A stretch of 64,000 nt of DNA, from the NCBI RefSeq assembly GCF_024296925.1, contig NZ_CP101125.1, positions 4,466,501-4,530,500 of the forward strand, in the 5' to 3' direction. Below, in pieces: positions 27,001-34,754 of this stretch. Under the pieces are notes generated by a model. It made no database searches. It was given only the letters and a program-made list of their open reading frames with translations, and was not told the origin of the DNA. The DNA comes from Pseudomonas nunensis (GTDB lineage Bacteria; Pseudomonadota; Gammaproteobacteria; Pseudomonadales; Pseudomonadaceae). Both the position numbers and the translations under genes were made by a program. The stretch's first letter is position 1, and every line of letters begins with the position of its first letter.

Positions 27001-30000
27001 GGGTTGCTGTGGTAGACGGCGTTGCCCGCCGCATCCAGGGTCAAGTAGCCGTAGGTGCCGTTGATATTGGTGCCCAGGCCGCCCACCGCCGAAGTGGCGG
27101 TGTTGCTGCCGGCGCGCACGCCGATCACTGCCCCGCCGGCTGCCGCGCCGTCGGCACCGAGCACGTCGTTGCCGAGCACGCTGATGTTGATGGTCGAGCC
27201 TTCAATGGCGGTGCCGGTGTCGGGCGCCGCCGTCGGCAAGTCATCGACGATATTGACGTTGATCTGCCCCGACGCGGTGCTGCCGTCGGTGTCCGTCGCC
27301 ACCACGTTGAAGTTCTCGGTGAGGCTGTTGGCGCCGTTGGCGGTCGGATGGGTTTCGTTGTCCACCAGGGTGTAGCTGTAGCTGATCACGCCAGTGCTCG
27401 CGTTGTAACCGGTGATGGTCAGCGTACTGCCCAACGGCGTCACGATCGATTGCGGGAAGCCAGCCGCTACACCGCCCGCGACCACATGAATGCCGCCGAC
27501 ATCGAGGGTTTGCAGACCGTCCAGCGCGGTGACGGTGAAGGTGCCGCTCTGGGTCAGCGCCGGGGTGTTGGGGCTGGTGCCGTCACTGAGGTTTTTCTCG
27601 TAGACAGTCAGCTCGCCGCCATTGACGTTGAGGCCGTTGAGGACGACCGGGTCGTCGTTGTTGTGGATGTTCAGCACCAGGTTGGCGGTGCTGGTGTCGC
27701 CGTCCGAATCGGTGATGGTGTAGGCAAAGGTTTCCGTGCCGTTGCCGCCGCCGTGCAGGTTTTTGAAGTCGGCATCATTGGCGTTGAGGGTGTAGGTGTA
27801 GGTGCCGTTGGCATTCAGGACCAGCGTGCCGTACGTCCCGGTGAAGGTGCCGGGGGTCACAGGACCAGCGTTCGGCCCGGTGGCGACAAGGTCCGCGCCC
27901 TGAATATCGTTGGTCAGCACATTGCCATTGAGCGTCAACGCGGTCTCCGACGCCGCACCGACGTTGCTGTCGTTCACCGCTTTTGGCACGTCATCGACGA
28001 TCTGCACGACGATGGTGCTGGTGCTGATGTTGCCCAGCGAATCGGTGGCCTGGTAGGTGAAGCTTTCAGTCAGCGAGTTGGCGCCGTCATCGGCATGCGG
28101 CGTGGTACTCGCCGGCGATGTCAGGGTGTAGGTGTAGGTGCCGTTCGGGTTGAGCTGAATCTGACCGTAGTTGCCAGTGGCGCTGCCCACCAGGGTGTAA
28201 GTGATCGCGCCGATGGCCCCGGTGACCGAGCCGACCAGCGTGCCACTGGCGGTTTCGCCGGTGCTGGTCGGGTCGCTGCCGACCACGGTGCCGGCCGCCA
28301 GGTCCTGGCCATCTTTGCTCAGGTCCAAAGCTTTTTCGTAGACAGTGACGTCGGTATCGCTGACCGCCTTGATGCAGCTGTTCGAGACGTCGATGGTGAT
28401 GGTGGTGGTGCTTTCATCGCCATCGGCATCGCGCACGGTGTAGACGAACGTATCGGTGGCACCCGGAGCGTTCACTGCGTTGGGATTGCTGTGATAAACC
28501 GCGTTGCCGTTGGCATCCAGCGTCAGGTAACCGTAGGTGCCATTGATGTTCGAGCCCAGGCCACCGATGGCCGAGGTCGAGGTGTCGCTGCCGGCGCGAA
28601 CGCCCACTACTGCACCGGTGACCGCCGGACCGTCGGCCCCGCCGATGTCGTTATCCAGCACGTTACCCGACACCGTCCCGCCCTCGGCCACCGATGCGCT
28701 GTCCGCGTGAGCAGTGGGCAAATCGTCGACGATGTTGACGTTGATCTGATTGGTTGCCGTGCTGCCATCGGTGTCCGTGGCCACCACGTTGAAGTTTTCA
28801 GTGATGCTGTTCGCACCGTTGGCGTTCGGGTGGGTTTCCGTGCCCACCAGGGTGTAGCTGTAGCTGACCACGCCGGTAGTTGTGTCGTAACCGGTGACGG
28901 TCAGCGTACTGCCCAGCGGCGTCACGATTGATTGCGGGAAGCCGGCAGCCACGCCACCGACCACCACATGAATCCCGCCCACATCCAGGGTTTGTAAACC
29001 GTCCAGCGCGGTGACGGTGAAGCTGCCGCTCTGGGTCAGGGCTGGCGTGTTGGGACTGGTGCCGTCGCTGAGGTTTTTCTCGTAGACAGTCAGCTCGCCG
29101 CCGTTGATGTCGAGGCCGTTAAGGGTCACCGGGTCGTCATTGTTGTGGATGTTCAGCACCAGATTGGCGGTGCTGGTATCGCCGTCGGCATCGGTAATCG
29201 TGTAGGTGAAGGTTTCCGTGCCGTTGCCATTGCCGTGCAGGTTTTTGAAGTCGGCATCGCTGGTGTTCAGGGTGTAGGTGTAGGTGCCGTTGGCATTCAG
29301 CACCAAGGTGCCGTAATTCCCGGTGAAGGTGCCCGCGGTGATCGGGCCAGTGGTTGGTCCGGTGGTTACGCGGTCGGCACCTTGCACGTCGTTGGTCAGC
29401 ACGTTGCCATTGAGGGTCAACAGGCTTTCCGAGGCGGTACCGGCGTTGCTGTCGTCCAGCGCTTTTGGCAGGTCGTCGATGATGTTGACGTCCAGGGTCG
29501 CGTTGGCGGTGGTGCCGTTGTCATCGACCACGGTGACGGCGAATTGCTCAGGCAGGTTGTTTGCACCGGCTGCGGTTGGATGCGCTTCGGTGCCGTTCAA
29601 CGTGTAGCTGTAGCTGACGACGCCGGTGGTCGCATCGAACCCGGTGATGGTTAGGGTGTTGCCCAAACCGGTCGGAATCGATTGTGGAAAACCGGCGGCC
29701 ACGCCGCCACTGACGACAGTAATGCCGCCGACGGTGAGGGTCTGCACGCCATCCAGCGCGGTGATGGTAAAGGTGCCGCTTTGGGTCAGCTGAGTGCTGT
29801 CCGGGGCACTGCCCAGGCTCAGGTTTTTCTCGAAAACGGTGAGTTCACCACCCTCGACGTTCAGGCCATTGATGATGACCGGATCGTCGTTGTTGTGGAT
29901 CTGCAGGACAAGGTTGGCGGTGCTGGTATCGCCGTCGGCATCGGTGATCGTGTAGGTGAAGTTTTCAGTGCCATTGCCGCCGCCGTGCAGGGCTTTGAAG

Positions 30001-32675
30001 TCTGCGTCGGTGGTGTTCAGCGTGTAGGTGTAAGTGCCGTTGGCGTTGAGCACCAGAGTCCCGTAAGTACCGGCGAAAGTACCCGGTGTAACCGGACCAC
30101 TGGCTGGGCCAGTCACGACGCGATCCGCGCCTTGCACATCGTTGGTCAGAACATTGCCGTTCAGCGTCAGCAGGGTTTCCGAAGCGGTGCTCGCATTGCT
30201 GTCGTCGATAGCTTTTGGCACGTCGTCGATGATGTTGACGTCCAGCGAACCGTTCGCCGTGGTGCCGTTGTCATCGACCACGGTTACAGCGAATTGCTCA
30301 GGCAGATTGTTTGCACCGCCAGCGGTTGGGTGCGCGTCATTGCCGTTCAAGGTGTAGCTGTAGCTGACCACGCCAGTGGTTGCGTCGAACCCGGTGATGG
30401 TCAGGGTGTTACCCAAACCGGTCGGAATCGATTGTGGGAAACCTGCCGCTACGCCGCCGCTAACGACGGTAATCCCGCCGACAGTGAGGGTTTGCACGCC
30501 ATCCAGCGCCGTGATGGTGAACGTGCCGTTTTGGGTCAACGCCGTGGCATCGGGCGCACTCCCCAGGCTCAGGTTTTTCTCGAAAACGGTGAGCTCGCCG
30601 CCCTCGACGTTCAGGCCGCCAATCGTCACCGGATCATCGTTGTTATGGATCTGCAGGACGAGGGTTGCAGTGCTCGCATCGCCATCAGAATCGGTGATCG
30701 TGTAGGTGAAGTTTTCCGTGCCGTTGCCGCCGCCGTGCAACGCTTTGAAGTCCGCGTCAGTGGTGTTCAGCGTGTAGGTGTAAGTGCCGTTGGCATTCAA
30801 CACCAACGTGCCATAAGTACCGGCGAAGGTGCCCGGAGTCACCGGCCCGGTGGCCACGCGATCCGCGCCTTGCACATCGTTGGTCAGAACATTGCCGTTC
30901 AGCGTCAGCAGGGTTTCCGAAGCCGTGTTGGCATTGCTGTCGTCGAGCGCTTTTGGCACGTCGTCGATGATGTTGACGTCCAGCGAACCATTGGCCGTAG
31001 TGCCGTTGTCATCGACCACGGTCACTGCAAATTGCTCAGGCAGATTGTTTGCGCCGCCCGCAGTTGGGTGCGCGTCATTGCCGTTCAAGGTGTAGCTGTA
31101 ACTGACCACGCCCGTGGCGCTGTCATACCCGGTGATGGTCAGCGTATTGCCCAACCCGGTCGAAATCGATTGCGGGAAACCTGCCGCCACGCCACCGCTG
31201 ACAACGGTGATCCCGCCGACACTTAACGTCTGCACGCCATCCAGCGCCGTGATAGTGAACGTGCCGTTTTGGGTCAACGCAGTGGCATCGGGCGCACTGC
31301 CCAGGCTCAGGTTTTTCTCGAAGACAGTGAGTTCGCCACCCTCGACGTTCAGGCCGCCAATCGTCACCGGATCATCGTTGTTGTGGATTTGCAGCACCAG
31401 GTTGGCGGTGCTGGAATCGCCGTCAGCGTCGGTGAGGGTGTAGGCGAACGTTTCCGTGCCGTTGCCGCCGCCGTGCAGCGCTTTGAAATCTGCATCGTTG
31501 GTATTGAGCGTGTAGGTGTAGGTGCCGTTCGCGTTGAGCACCAGGGTGCCGTAAGTCCCCACGAAAGTGCCGGGGGTGATCGGGCCGCTGGTTGGGCCAG
31601 TCGGGACGCGATCCGCACCTTGCACATCGTTGGTCAGCACGTTGCCGGTCAACGTCAGCAGCGTTTCAGACGCGATGCCGTTGTTGTCGTCCACAGCCTT
31701 GGGCACGTCATCGGTGATGTTGATGTCCAGCGAACCGGTGGCGGTATCGCCATTGGTGTCCCCGGCGACCACGGTGAATTGTTCACTGAGGTTATTGGCG
31801 CCATCGCCGGCCGAATGGGTTTCGTTGCCGTTGAGGGTGTAGCTGTAACTCACCACGCCAGTGGCCGGGTTGTAGCCAGTGATGGTCAGGGTGTTGCCGA
31901 GTTGGGTGGTGATCGATTGCGGGAAGCCCGAAGCCGCCCCGCCGCTGATCACGCTGATGCCGCCGATGTTGAGACTCAGCAAACCGTCAGGCGCGCTCAC
32001 GGTGAAGGTGCCGGTCTGAGTCAGGGCCGCCGGATTGGCTGCCGAGCCGTCGGGCAGATTGGCTTCGTTGAAGGTCAGTTCACCGCCCACGGCATTCAGG
32101 CCGCCGAGGGTGACAAGATTGTTCACCGGCGGCACGACCACCGGGGTGTTGTCATCTTGCTGAACGTCGGCGTTGTGCCGTTCTTCAGGAATCTCCGGGA
32201 TGCCGCCGAAACCGGCAGTCGGGAAACCGATGGTCGGATCGACCCGTCCGCCGACTTCTTCCAGCAGTACGAAATTGTGACCGCCGCCCAAGGCACCACC
32301 CGGGGCACCTGTGGAGGTGGGGCCGGCCGCGGTGGCTTCACCGGTTTGGGTCGGGTCAGCGCCGGCCGCAATGGCTTTTTGCAGCTGTTCGACATCGGTC
32401 AGTTGCGCCTGGCTCGGCGTCACGGCTTCAGCCGTGTCCACGTGGGGCGCCTGATGCGCGAGCAGTTGCGAAGTCATTTGCAGACTGCTGCCACGCCCCA
32501 GTGTCAGTTCCTGGCCATTTTGCAGATGCACCGCCACCGCGCCTTCGGCCCCGGTGATCAGTTGATCGCCGGCAAACAACCGGTCTCCTTCGACCAACGC
32601 ACGTCGAGTACCGTCGGCTGCAACCGCGAACACCTGACCAATAACCTTACTGACGATTCCGATGAGCGTAGCCAT
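24039..32675 (-). CDS. lapA: Large type I-secreted adhesin, LapA type
   Basis: 2878 residues from ATG 32675 (GGAGGAG upstream). The N-terminal retention module starts MATLIGIVSKVIGQVFAVAA and carries a TAAG site at residues 115-118 (also IAAG 102-105), the target of LapG. Five roughly 250-residue VCBS/T1SS-143-type repeats and two copies of a second repeat type follow. Next come a von Willebrand A domain with DVSGS MIDAS (about residue 2080), cadherin-like segments, RTX nonapeptides (GGAGNDLL, GGLGNDTL) and a C-terminal type I secretion signal. LapA anchors cells to surfaces in biofilms. It is shorter than Pf0-1 LapA and is transcribed away from lapE. The only cysteine I noticed lies in SNSCIKAV. 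Confidence 0.9.
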   Translation of the reverse strand: MATLIGIVSKVIGQVFAVAADGTRRALVEGDRLFAGDQLITGAEGAVAVHLQNGQELTLGRGSSLQMTSQLLAHQAPHVDTAEAVTPSQAQLTDVEQLQKAIAAGADPTQTGEATAAGPTSTGAPGGALGGGHNFVLLEEVGGRVDPTIGFPTAGFGGIPEIPEERHNADVQQDDNTPVVVPPVNNLVTLGGLNAVGGELTFNEANLPDGSAANPAALTQTGTFTVSAPDGLLSLNIGGISVISGGAASGFPQSITTQLGNTLTITGYNPATGVVSYSYTLNGNETHSAGDGANNLSEQFTVVAGDTNGDTATGSLDINITDDVPKAVDDNNGIASETLLTLTGNVLTNDVQGADRVPTGPTSGPITPGTFVGTYGTLVLNANGTYTYTLNTNDADFKALHGGGNGTETFAYTLTDADGDSSTANLVLQIHNNDDPVTIGGLNVEGGELTVFEKNLSLGSAPDATALTQNGTFTITALDGVQTLSVGGITVVSGGVAAGFPQSISTGLGNTLTITGYDSATGVVSYSYTLNGNDAHPTAGGANNLPEQFAVTVVDDNGTTANGSLDVNIIDDVPKALDDSNANTASETLLTLNGNVLTNDVQGADRVATGPVTPGTFAGTYGTLVLNANGTYTYTLNTTDADFKALHGGGNGTENFTYTITDSDGDASTATLVLQIHNNDDPVTIGGLNVEGGELTVFEKNLSLGSAPDATALTQNGTFTITALDGVQTLTVGGITVVSGGVAAGFPQSIPTGLGNTLTITGFDATTGVVSYSYTLNGNDAHPTAGGANNLPEQFAVTVVDDNGTTANGSLDVNIIDDVPKAIDDSNASTASETLLTLNGNVLTNDVQGADRVVTGPASGPVTPGTFAGTYGTLVLNANGTYTYTLNTTDADFKALHGGGNGTENFTYTITDADGDTSTANLVLQIHNNDDPVIINGLNVEGGELTVFEKNLSLGSAPDSTQLTQSGTFTITALDGVQTLTVGGITVVSGGVAAGFPQSIPTGLGNTLTITGFDATTGVVSYSYTLNGTEAHPTAAGANNLPEQFAVTVVDDNGTTANATLDVNIIDDLPKALDDSNAGTASESLLTLNGNVLTNDVQGADRVTTGPTTGPITAGTFTGNYGTLVLNANGTYTYTLNTSDADFKNLHGNGNGTETFTYTITDADGDTSTANLVLNIHNNDDPVTLNGLDINGGELTVYEKNLSDGTSPNTPALTQSGSFTVTALDGLQTLDVGGIHVVVGGVAAGFPQSIVTPLGSTLTVTGYDTTTGVVSYSYTLVGTETHPNANGANSITENFNVVATDTDGSTATNQINVNIVDDLPTAHADSASVAEGGTVSGNVLDNDIGGADGPAVTGAVVGVRAGSDTSTSAIGGLGSNINGTYGYLTLDANGNAVYHSNPNAVNAPGATDTFVYTVRDADGDESTTTITIDVSNSCIKAVSDTDVTVYEKALDLSKDGQDLAAGTVVGSDPTSTGETASGTLVGSVTGAIGAITYTLVGSATGNYGQIQLNPNGTYTYTLTSPASTTPHADDGANSLTESFTYQATDSLGNISTSTIVVQIVDDVPKAVNDSNVGAASETALTLNGNVLTNDIQGADLVATGPNAGPVTPGTFTGTYGTLVLNANGTYTYTLNANDADFKNLHGGGNGTETFAYTITDSDGDTSTANLVLNIHNNDDPVVLNGLNVNGGELTVYEKNLSDGTSPNTPALTQSGTFTVTALDGLQTLDVGGIHVVAGGVAAGFPQSIVTPLGSTLTITGYNASTGVISYSYTLVDNETHPTANGANSLTENFNVVATDTDGSTASGQINVNIVDDLPTAAPDTGTAIEGSTINISVLGNDVLGADGAAAGGAVIGVRAGSNTATSAVGGLGTNINGTYGYLTLDAAGNAVYHSNPNSVGVAGATDTFVYTVRDSDGDESTTTITINVTDSALKAVVDQDVTVFEKALDLSKDGLDLAPGTVTGSDPTSTGETATGTLVGSVTGGTGTFTYSLVGSATGTYGQILINPDGSYTYTLTSAPKTSPGANDGPNTLSESFTYKATDALGNSTTSTIVVNIVDDVPKAVASDRSVTAVEVDSNLLLVIDVSGSMADASGVPGLSRLALAKQAISALLDKYDDLGDVKVQIVTFSSSATDKTSVWVDVATAKSIIAGLTAGGGTNYDAAVAALQTAFNTDGKLTGAQNVGYFFSDGKPTSGQETGTADETALKSFLDANGIKNYAIGLGSGVSNANLDPLAYDGSTHTNTNAVVVTDLNQLNSVLSGTVQGAPVTGTLLEGGTFGADGGFIKTLVVDGTTYTYDPRGNSNQGALTFSGTNHGTFNTVNNTISIATNNSGTLVVNLDTGEYTYTSQKTTAVVITENIGFTVSDNDGDLASSTLTVKVIPNAPPVAVDDHIITNVLSSNIVVPGELLLANDTDANGDPMTATPTTFNTGWVAKGADFTGTGAISFTGTGNNAANQALADVRNLFAANSAAMTAVLVISGYLGAVTTSNANDEDLITVKLKQGETLNLDHNLAAGHVTMEYSLNGGAFVSIADGGTITATSDGTYQIHVTNITNTSGSNTTGSENYQLTMTVNYAGAHDLTPDYHGTYTANDNHGGSDTANVTISYQDGHTLTGTSGDDVLVAGTGNNVINAGDGNDVLTAGSGNNELHGGAGNDLLYSGPGNDLLDGGTGIDTASYAHATAGVTVNLGLLTAQNTIGAGTDTLTGIENLVGSNFNDTLTGDSNNNVINGGLGNDTLNGGGGDDLLIGGLGNNTLTGGPGADTFQWLAGNSGHDVVTDFTPGTDKLDLSQLLQGENGTTASLDDYLHFTVTGSGASLVTSIDVSAMAGATPTQTIDLAGVNLASHYGVTPGAGGVVAGGHDTATIITGMLNDHSLKVDTV
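26450..29400. repeat. 1482-bp composite repeat inside lapA (two copies)
   Basis: Equivalent markers recur exactly 1482 bases apart: TTGAAG at 27763 and 29245, and CTTTCATCGC at 26929 and 28411. Each copy is one T1SS-143-like unit plus one VRAGS/TVRDADGDE-type unit (494 codons). Outer bounds are approximate. Confidence 0.75.
29100..32110. repeat. Four tandem ~750-bp repeats inside lapA
   Basis: The DADFK(A/N)LHG marker recurs at 29245, 29995, 30745 and 31483: spacings 750, 750 and 738. The 738 unit lacks 12 bases, removing four residues next to GPVTPGTF. The units are near-identical in long stretches. Outer bounds are approximate. Confidence 0.8.
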
Positions 32676-32768
32676 GTGCATCTCCTCCGCTGCCAACACC
32701 TGTCGGCACCTGTTTGCGCGAAGAGCGTGCTCATGGCGAAAAGCGGGCTGCCCGGCGGATCGTCTACC

Positions 32769-32800
32769 GGAATGCGTGTTTACCGAAGTAAACCGCATCC
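32769..32800 (-). promoter_or_regulatory. UUCG-loop hairpin upstream of lapA
   Basis: On the lapA strand: GGA-TGCG-GTTTAC, loop TTCG, GTAAAC-CGCA-TCC with single-base bulges (13 pairs). It lies 94-125 bases before the start, so it is in the leader if transcription begins upstream. Confidence 0.5.
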
Positions 32801-33213
32801 CTGGCGACGTTCACGCCAAGCATGTCACTCGCGGGCCATGTGTCCGGCTCGGCATAAAACCCTCTGCAATCAATGGCATCGGGCCTCTACTGCGGAACAA
32901 TCTCCCTGCGAGCGATGCGTAACGGTTCTGAACCAACCGAGTGACAAAAAAATGTCGCTCTAAAACCGTCCCACTTCCCTCCCCTCCAGCACTTCTCCGC
33001 CCTATGTCGCTAAGTGGATGGAACTTTCCTCAAACCCTCTGGAGCTCCCTAAGGCTCATGAATCAAGGGCTTTCGCATTGAACAATGTGCTGGATTTTTC
33101 AGAGCGCATAAGTTTTTTTTGGCATAAACCTTATGAGAAATAGTTCTTAGGTTTTTCCTAGAATGTTCTTAGCTCTGTTGTTACAAGAGTGAAACGGTTT
33201 TACCTACAAATAG

Positions 33214-33229
33214 CGTCAAGTATTTGACG
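33214..33229. promoter_or_regulatory. FleQ-like binding site upstream of lapE
   Basis: CGTCAAGTATTTGACG is a perfect 6-4-6 palindrome, 38 bases before the lapE start. Its core GTCAA-N4-TTGAC matches the FleQ box as I recall it (GTCA-N-TAAA-TTGAC). FleQ, the c-di-GMP-responsive regulator, controls lap and exopolysaccharide genes in pseudomonads. Confidence 0.6.
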
Positions 33230-33266
33230 ACAAGTAAGCACCATCAGGAAACAGGGAGAAGTACCC

Positions 33267-34625
33267 ATGCGCCTTTTAACCCCCCTCTGCAGCGCGGTTT
33301 TGCTGGCCATGGCCTGCACTTCTCAGGCTCAGGCCATGTCGTTGACCGACGCGATCCAAAGCACCATCGCGACGCACCCCGAACTTGCGTCGCGCGTGGA
33401 CGCGCGGCTGTCGGCGGATGAGCAAGTGAAAGTTGCCAAAGGGGGCTTCTATCCATCAGTCGATTTGAACGCCGCTTACGGGCGCGGCTACAGCGATAAC
33501 ACCAACACTCGGGCCTTCGGCAACCACCACACCGAAATCCTCAATTACACCCAGTCGGAACTGCGCCTGCGGCAGATGCTGTTTGACGGTTTCAACACCT
33601 CCAACGAGGTCGAGCGCACCAAAGGCGTGTCCAACTCCCGGGCCTATTACGCCCAGGGCACCGCCCAGGATCTGGCCTTGCGCACCATCGAGGTCTACCT
33701 CGAAGTGCTCAAACGCCGTGAACTGGTGACGCTGGCCACCAACAACCTGCAAGCGCACATGCGGGTCAACGACCAGATCGGCCTGCGCACCCAGCGCGGT
33801 GTCGGCAGCAACGCCGACTCCGATCAGTCCACCGCTCGCCGGGCACTGGCGCAGAACAACCTGGACACTGCAGAAGTGGATCTGGCGGACGCCGAGTCGA
33901 ACTTCTACAGCGTCGTCGGGCGCATCCCCGATGAACTCGAAGCACCGCCGTCGACCCGTGGCGAGTTGCCGACCAGCCTGCCGGAAGCCCAGCAGAGCAT
34001 GGTCGAAAACAACCCGTACCTGAAATCCGCCCAGGCTGACGTGCAATCGGCCGAGAGCCAGTACGAAGTCGCCAAGTCGCCGTTCTACCCACGCTTCGAC
34101 GCTGAAGCCGCGGTGGGCGCGAACAACAACGTGCAGGGCGATGAAGGTCACGACAACGAATGGCGTGTCGGCGTGATCATGAACTACAACCTGTTCCGTG
34201 GCGGCAGCGACAAGGCGCGCCTGGCCTCCGATGCGCACCAGATCAACCAGGCGATGGACATCCGCAACAACGCCCTGCGCCAGCTCAACGAGAACATTCA
34301 TTTGGCCTGGAACGCCATGATCAACGCGAAGAAACAAACCCCGACGGCGCGTGAATACGCGGAAACCACCAAACGCGTGCGCGCGGCCTATCAGGATCAG
34401 TTCGGCCTTGGCCAACGGACCCTGCTCGACTTGCTCGACAGTGAAAACGAGCTCTACAACGCCAACCGCCGCTACACCGAAGTGCGCTACACCGAGGAAT
34501 ACTCGATGTACCGCGTGCTGGCGAACATGGGTCAGTTGCTGAGCAAACAACGGGTGGTGCTGCCCGCCGATGCGATCGCCTCCTCGGAAGTGAAAAACGA
34601 AGCACGTTTGCCTGAACTGAAGTAA
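33267..34625 (+). CDS. lapE: Outer-membrane channel of the LapA secretion system (TolC family)
   Basis: 452 residues with a cleavable signal peptide ending near AQAMS. Two OEP repeats follow (first near SLTDAIQSTIATHPEL, second near SAESQYEVAKSPFYPRFDAE), with long helical hairpins. TolC-type proteins form the outer-membrane tunnel of type I secretion. Its position next to lapB-lapC and lapA identifies it as LapE. AGGGAG lies nine bases before ATG. Confidence 0.93.
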   Translation: MRLLTPLCSAVLLAMACTSQAQAMSLTDAIQSTIATHPELASRVDARLSADEQVKVAKGGFYPSVDLNAAYGRGYSDNTNTRAFGNHHTEILNYTQSELRLRQMLFDGFNTSNEVERTKGVSNSRAYYAQGTAQDLALRTIEVYLEVLKRRELVTLATNNLQAHMRVNDQIGLRTQRGVGSNADSDQSTARRALAQNNLDTAEVDLADAESNFYSVVGRIPDELEAPPSTRGELPTSLPEAQQSMVENNPYLKSAQADVQSAESQYEVAKSPFYPRFDAEAAVGANNNVQGDEGHDNEWRVGVIMNYNLFRGGSDKARLASDAHQINQAMDIRNNALRQLNENIHLAWNAMINAKKQTPTAREYAETTKRVRAAYQDQFGLGQRTLLDLLDSENELYNANRRYTEVRYTEEYSMYRVLANMGQLLSKQRVVLPADAIASSEVKNEARLPELK

Positions 34626-34631
34626 CCCCCC

Positions 34632-34711
34632 GTAGGAGCTGCCGCAGGCTGCGATCTTTTGACTCTGGTTTTTTTCAAGATCAAAAGATCGCAGCCTGCG
34701 GCAGCTCCTAC
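34632..34711. repeat. Inverted repeat between lapE and lapB
   Basis: GTAGGAGCTGCCGCAGGCTG arm and exact inverse, about 31 bp each with a short spacer. It starts seven bases after the lapE stop, inside the secretion operon, and could attenuate lapBC relative to lapE. Confidence 0.85.
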
Positions 34712-34754
34712 GCCGGGTGATGTGTAGTGACCTATGCCGACAGGAGCGATCAAT

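Larger units (their letters stand above)
32676..33266. other. Divergent lapA-lapE control region
   Basis: 590 bases without a credible gene. The lapA-proximal part is GC-rich and contains the UUCG hairpin. The lapE-proximal 250 bases are AT-rich, with an inverted CATAAG/CTTATG, two TTCTTAG direct repeats and a FleQ-like palindrome. Exact promoters cannot be placed. Confidence 0.6.

Noticed and set aside
26679..28931. A 750-codon plus-strand open frame and several others (24363-32963) opposite lapA
   Set aside because: They mirror the repetitive GC-rich adhesin codons, have V/G/D-biased composition, no ribosome binding sites and no recognisable domain; lapA itself is unmistakable.
32676..32798. 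Upstream extension of lapA by 41 codons
   Set aside because: The extension is Arg/His-rich, and the ATG at 32675 has a strong GGAGGAG site and the canonical retention-module start.
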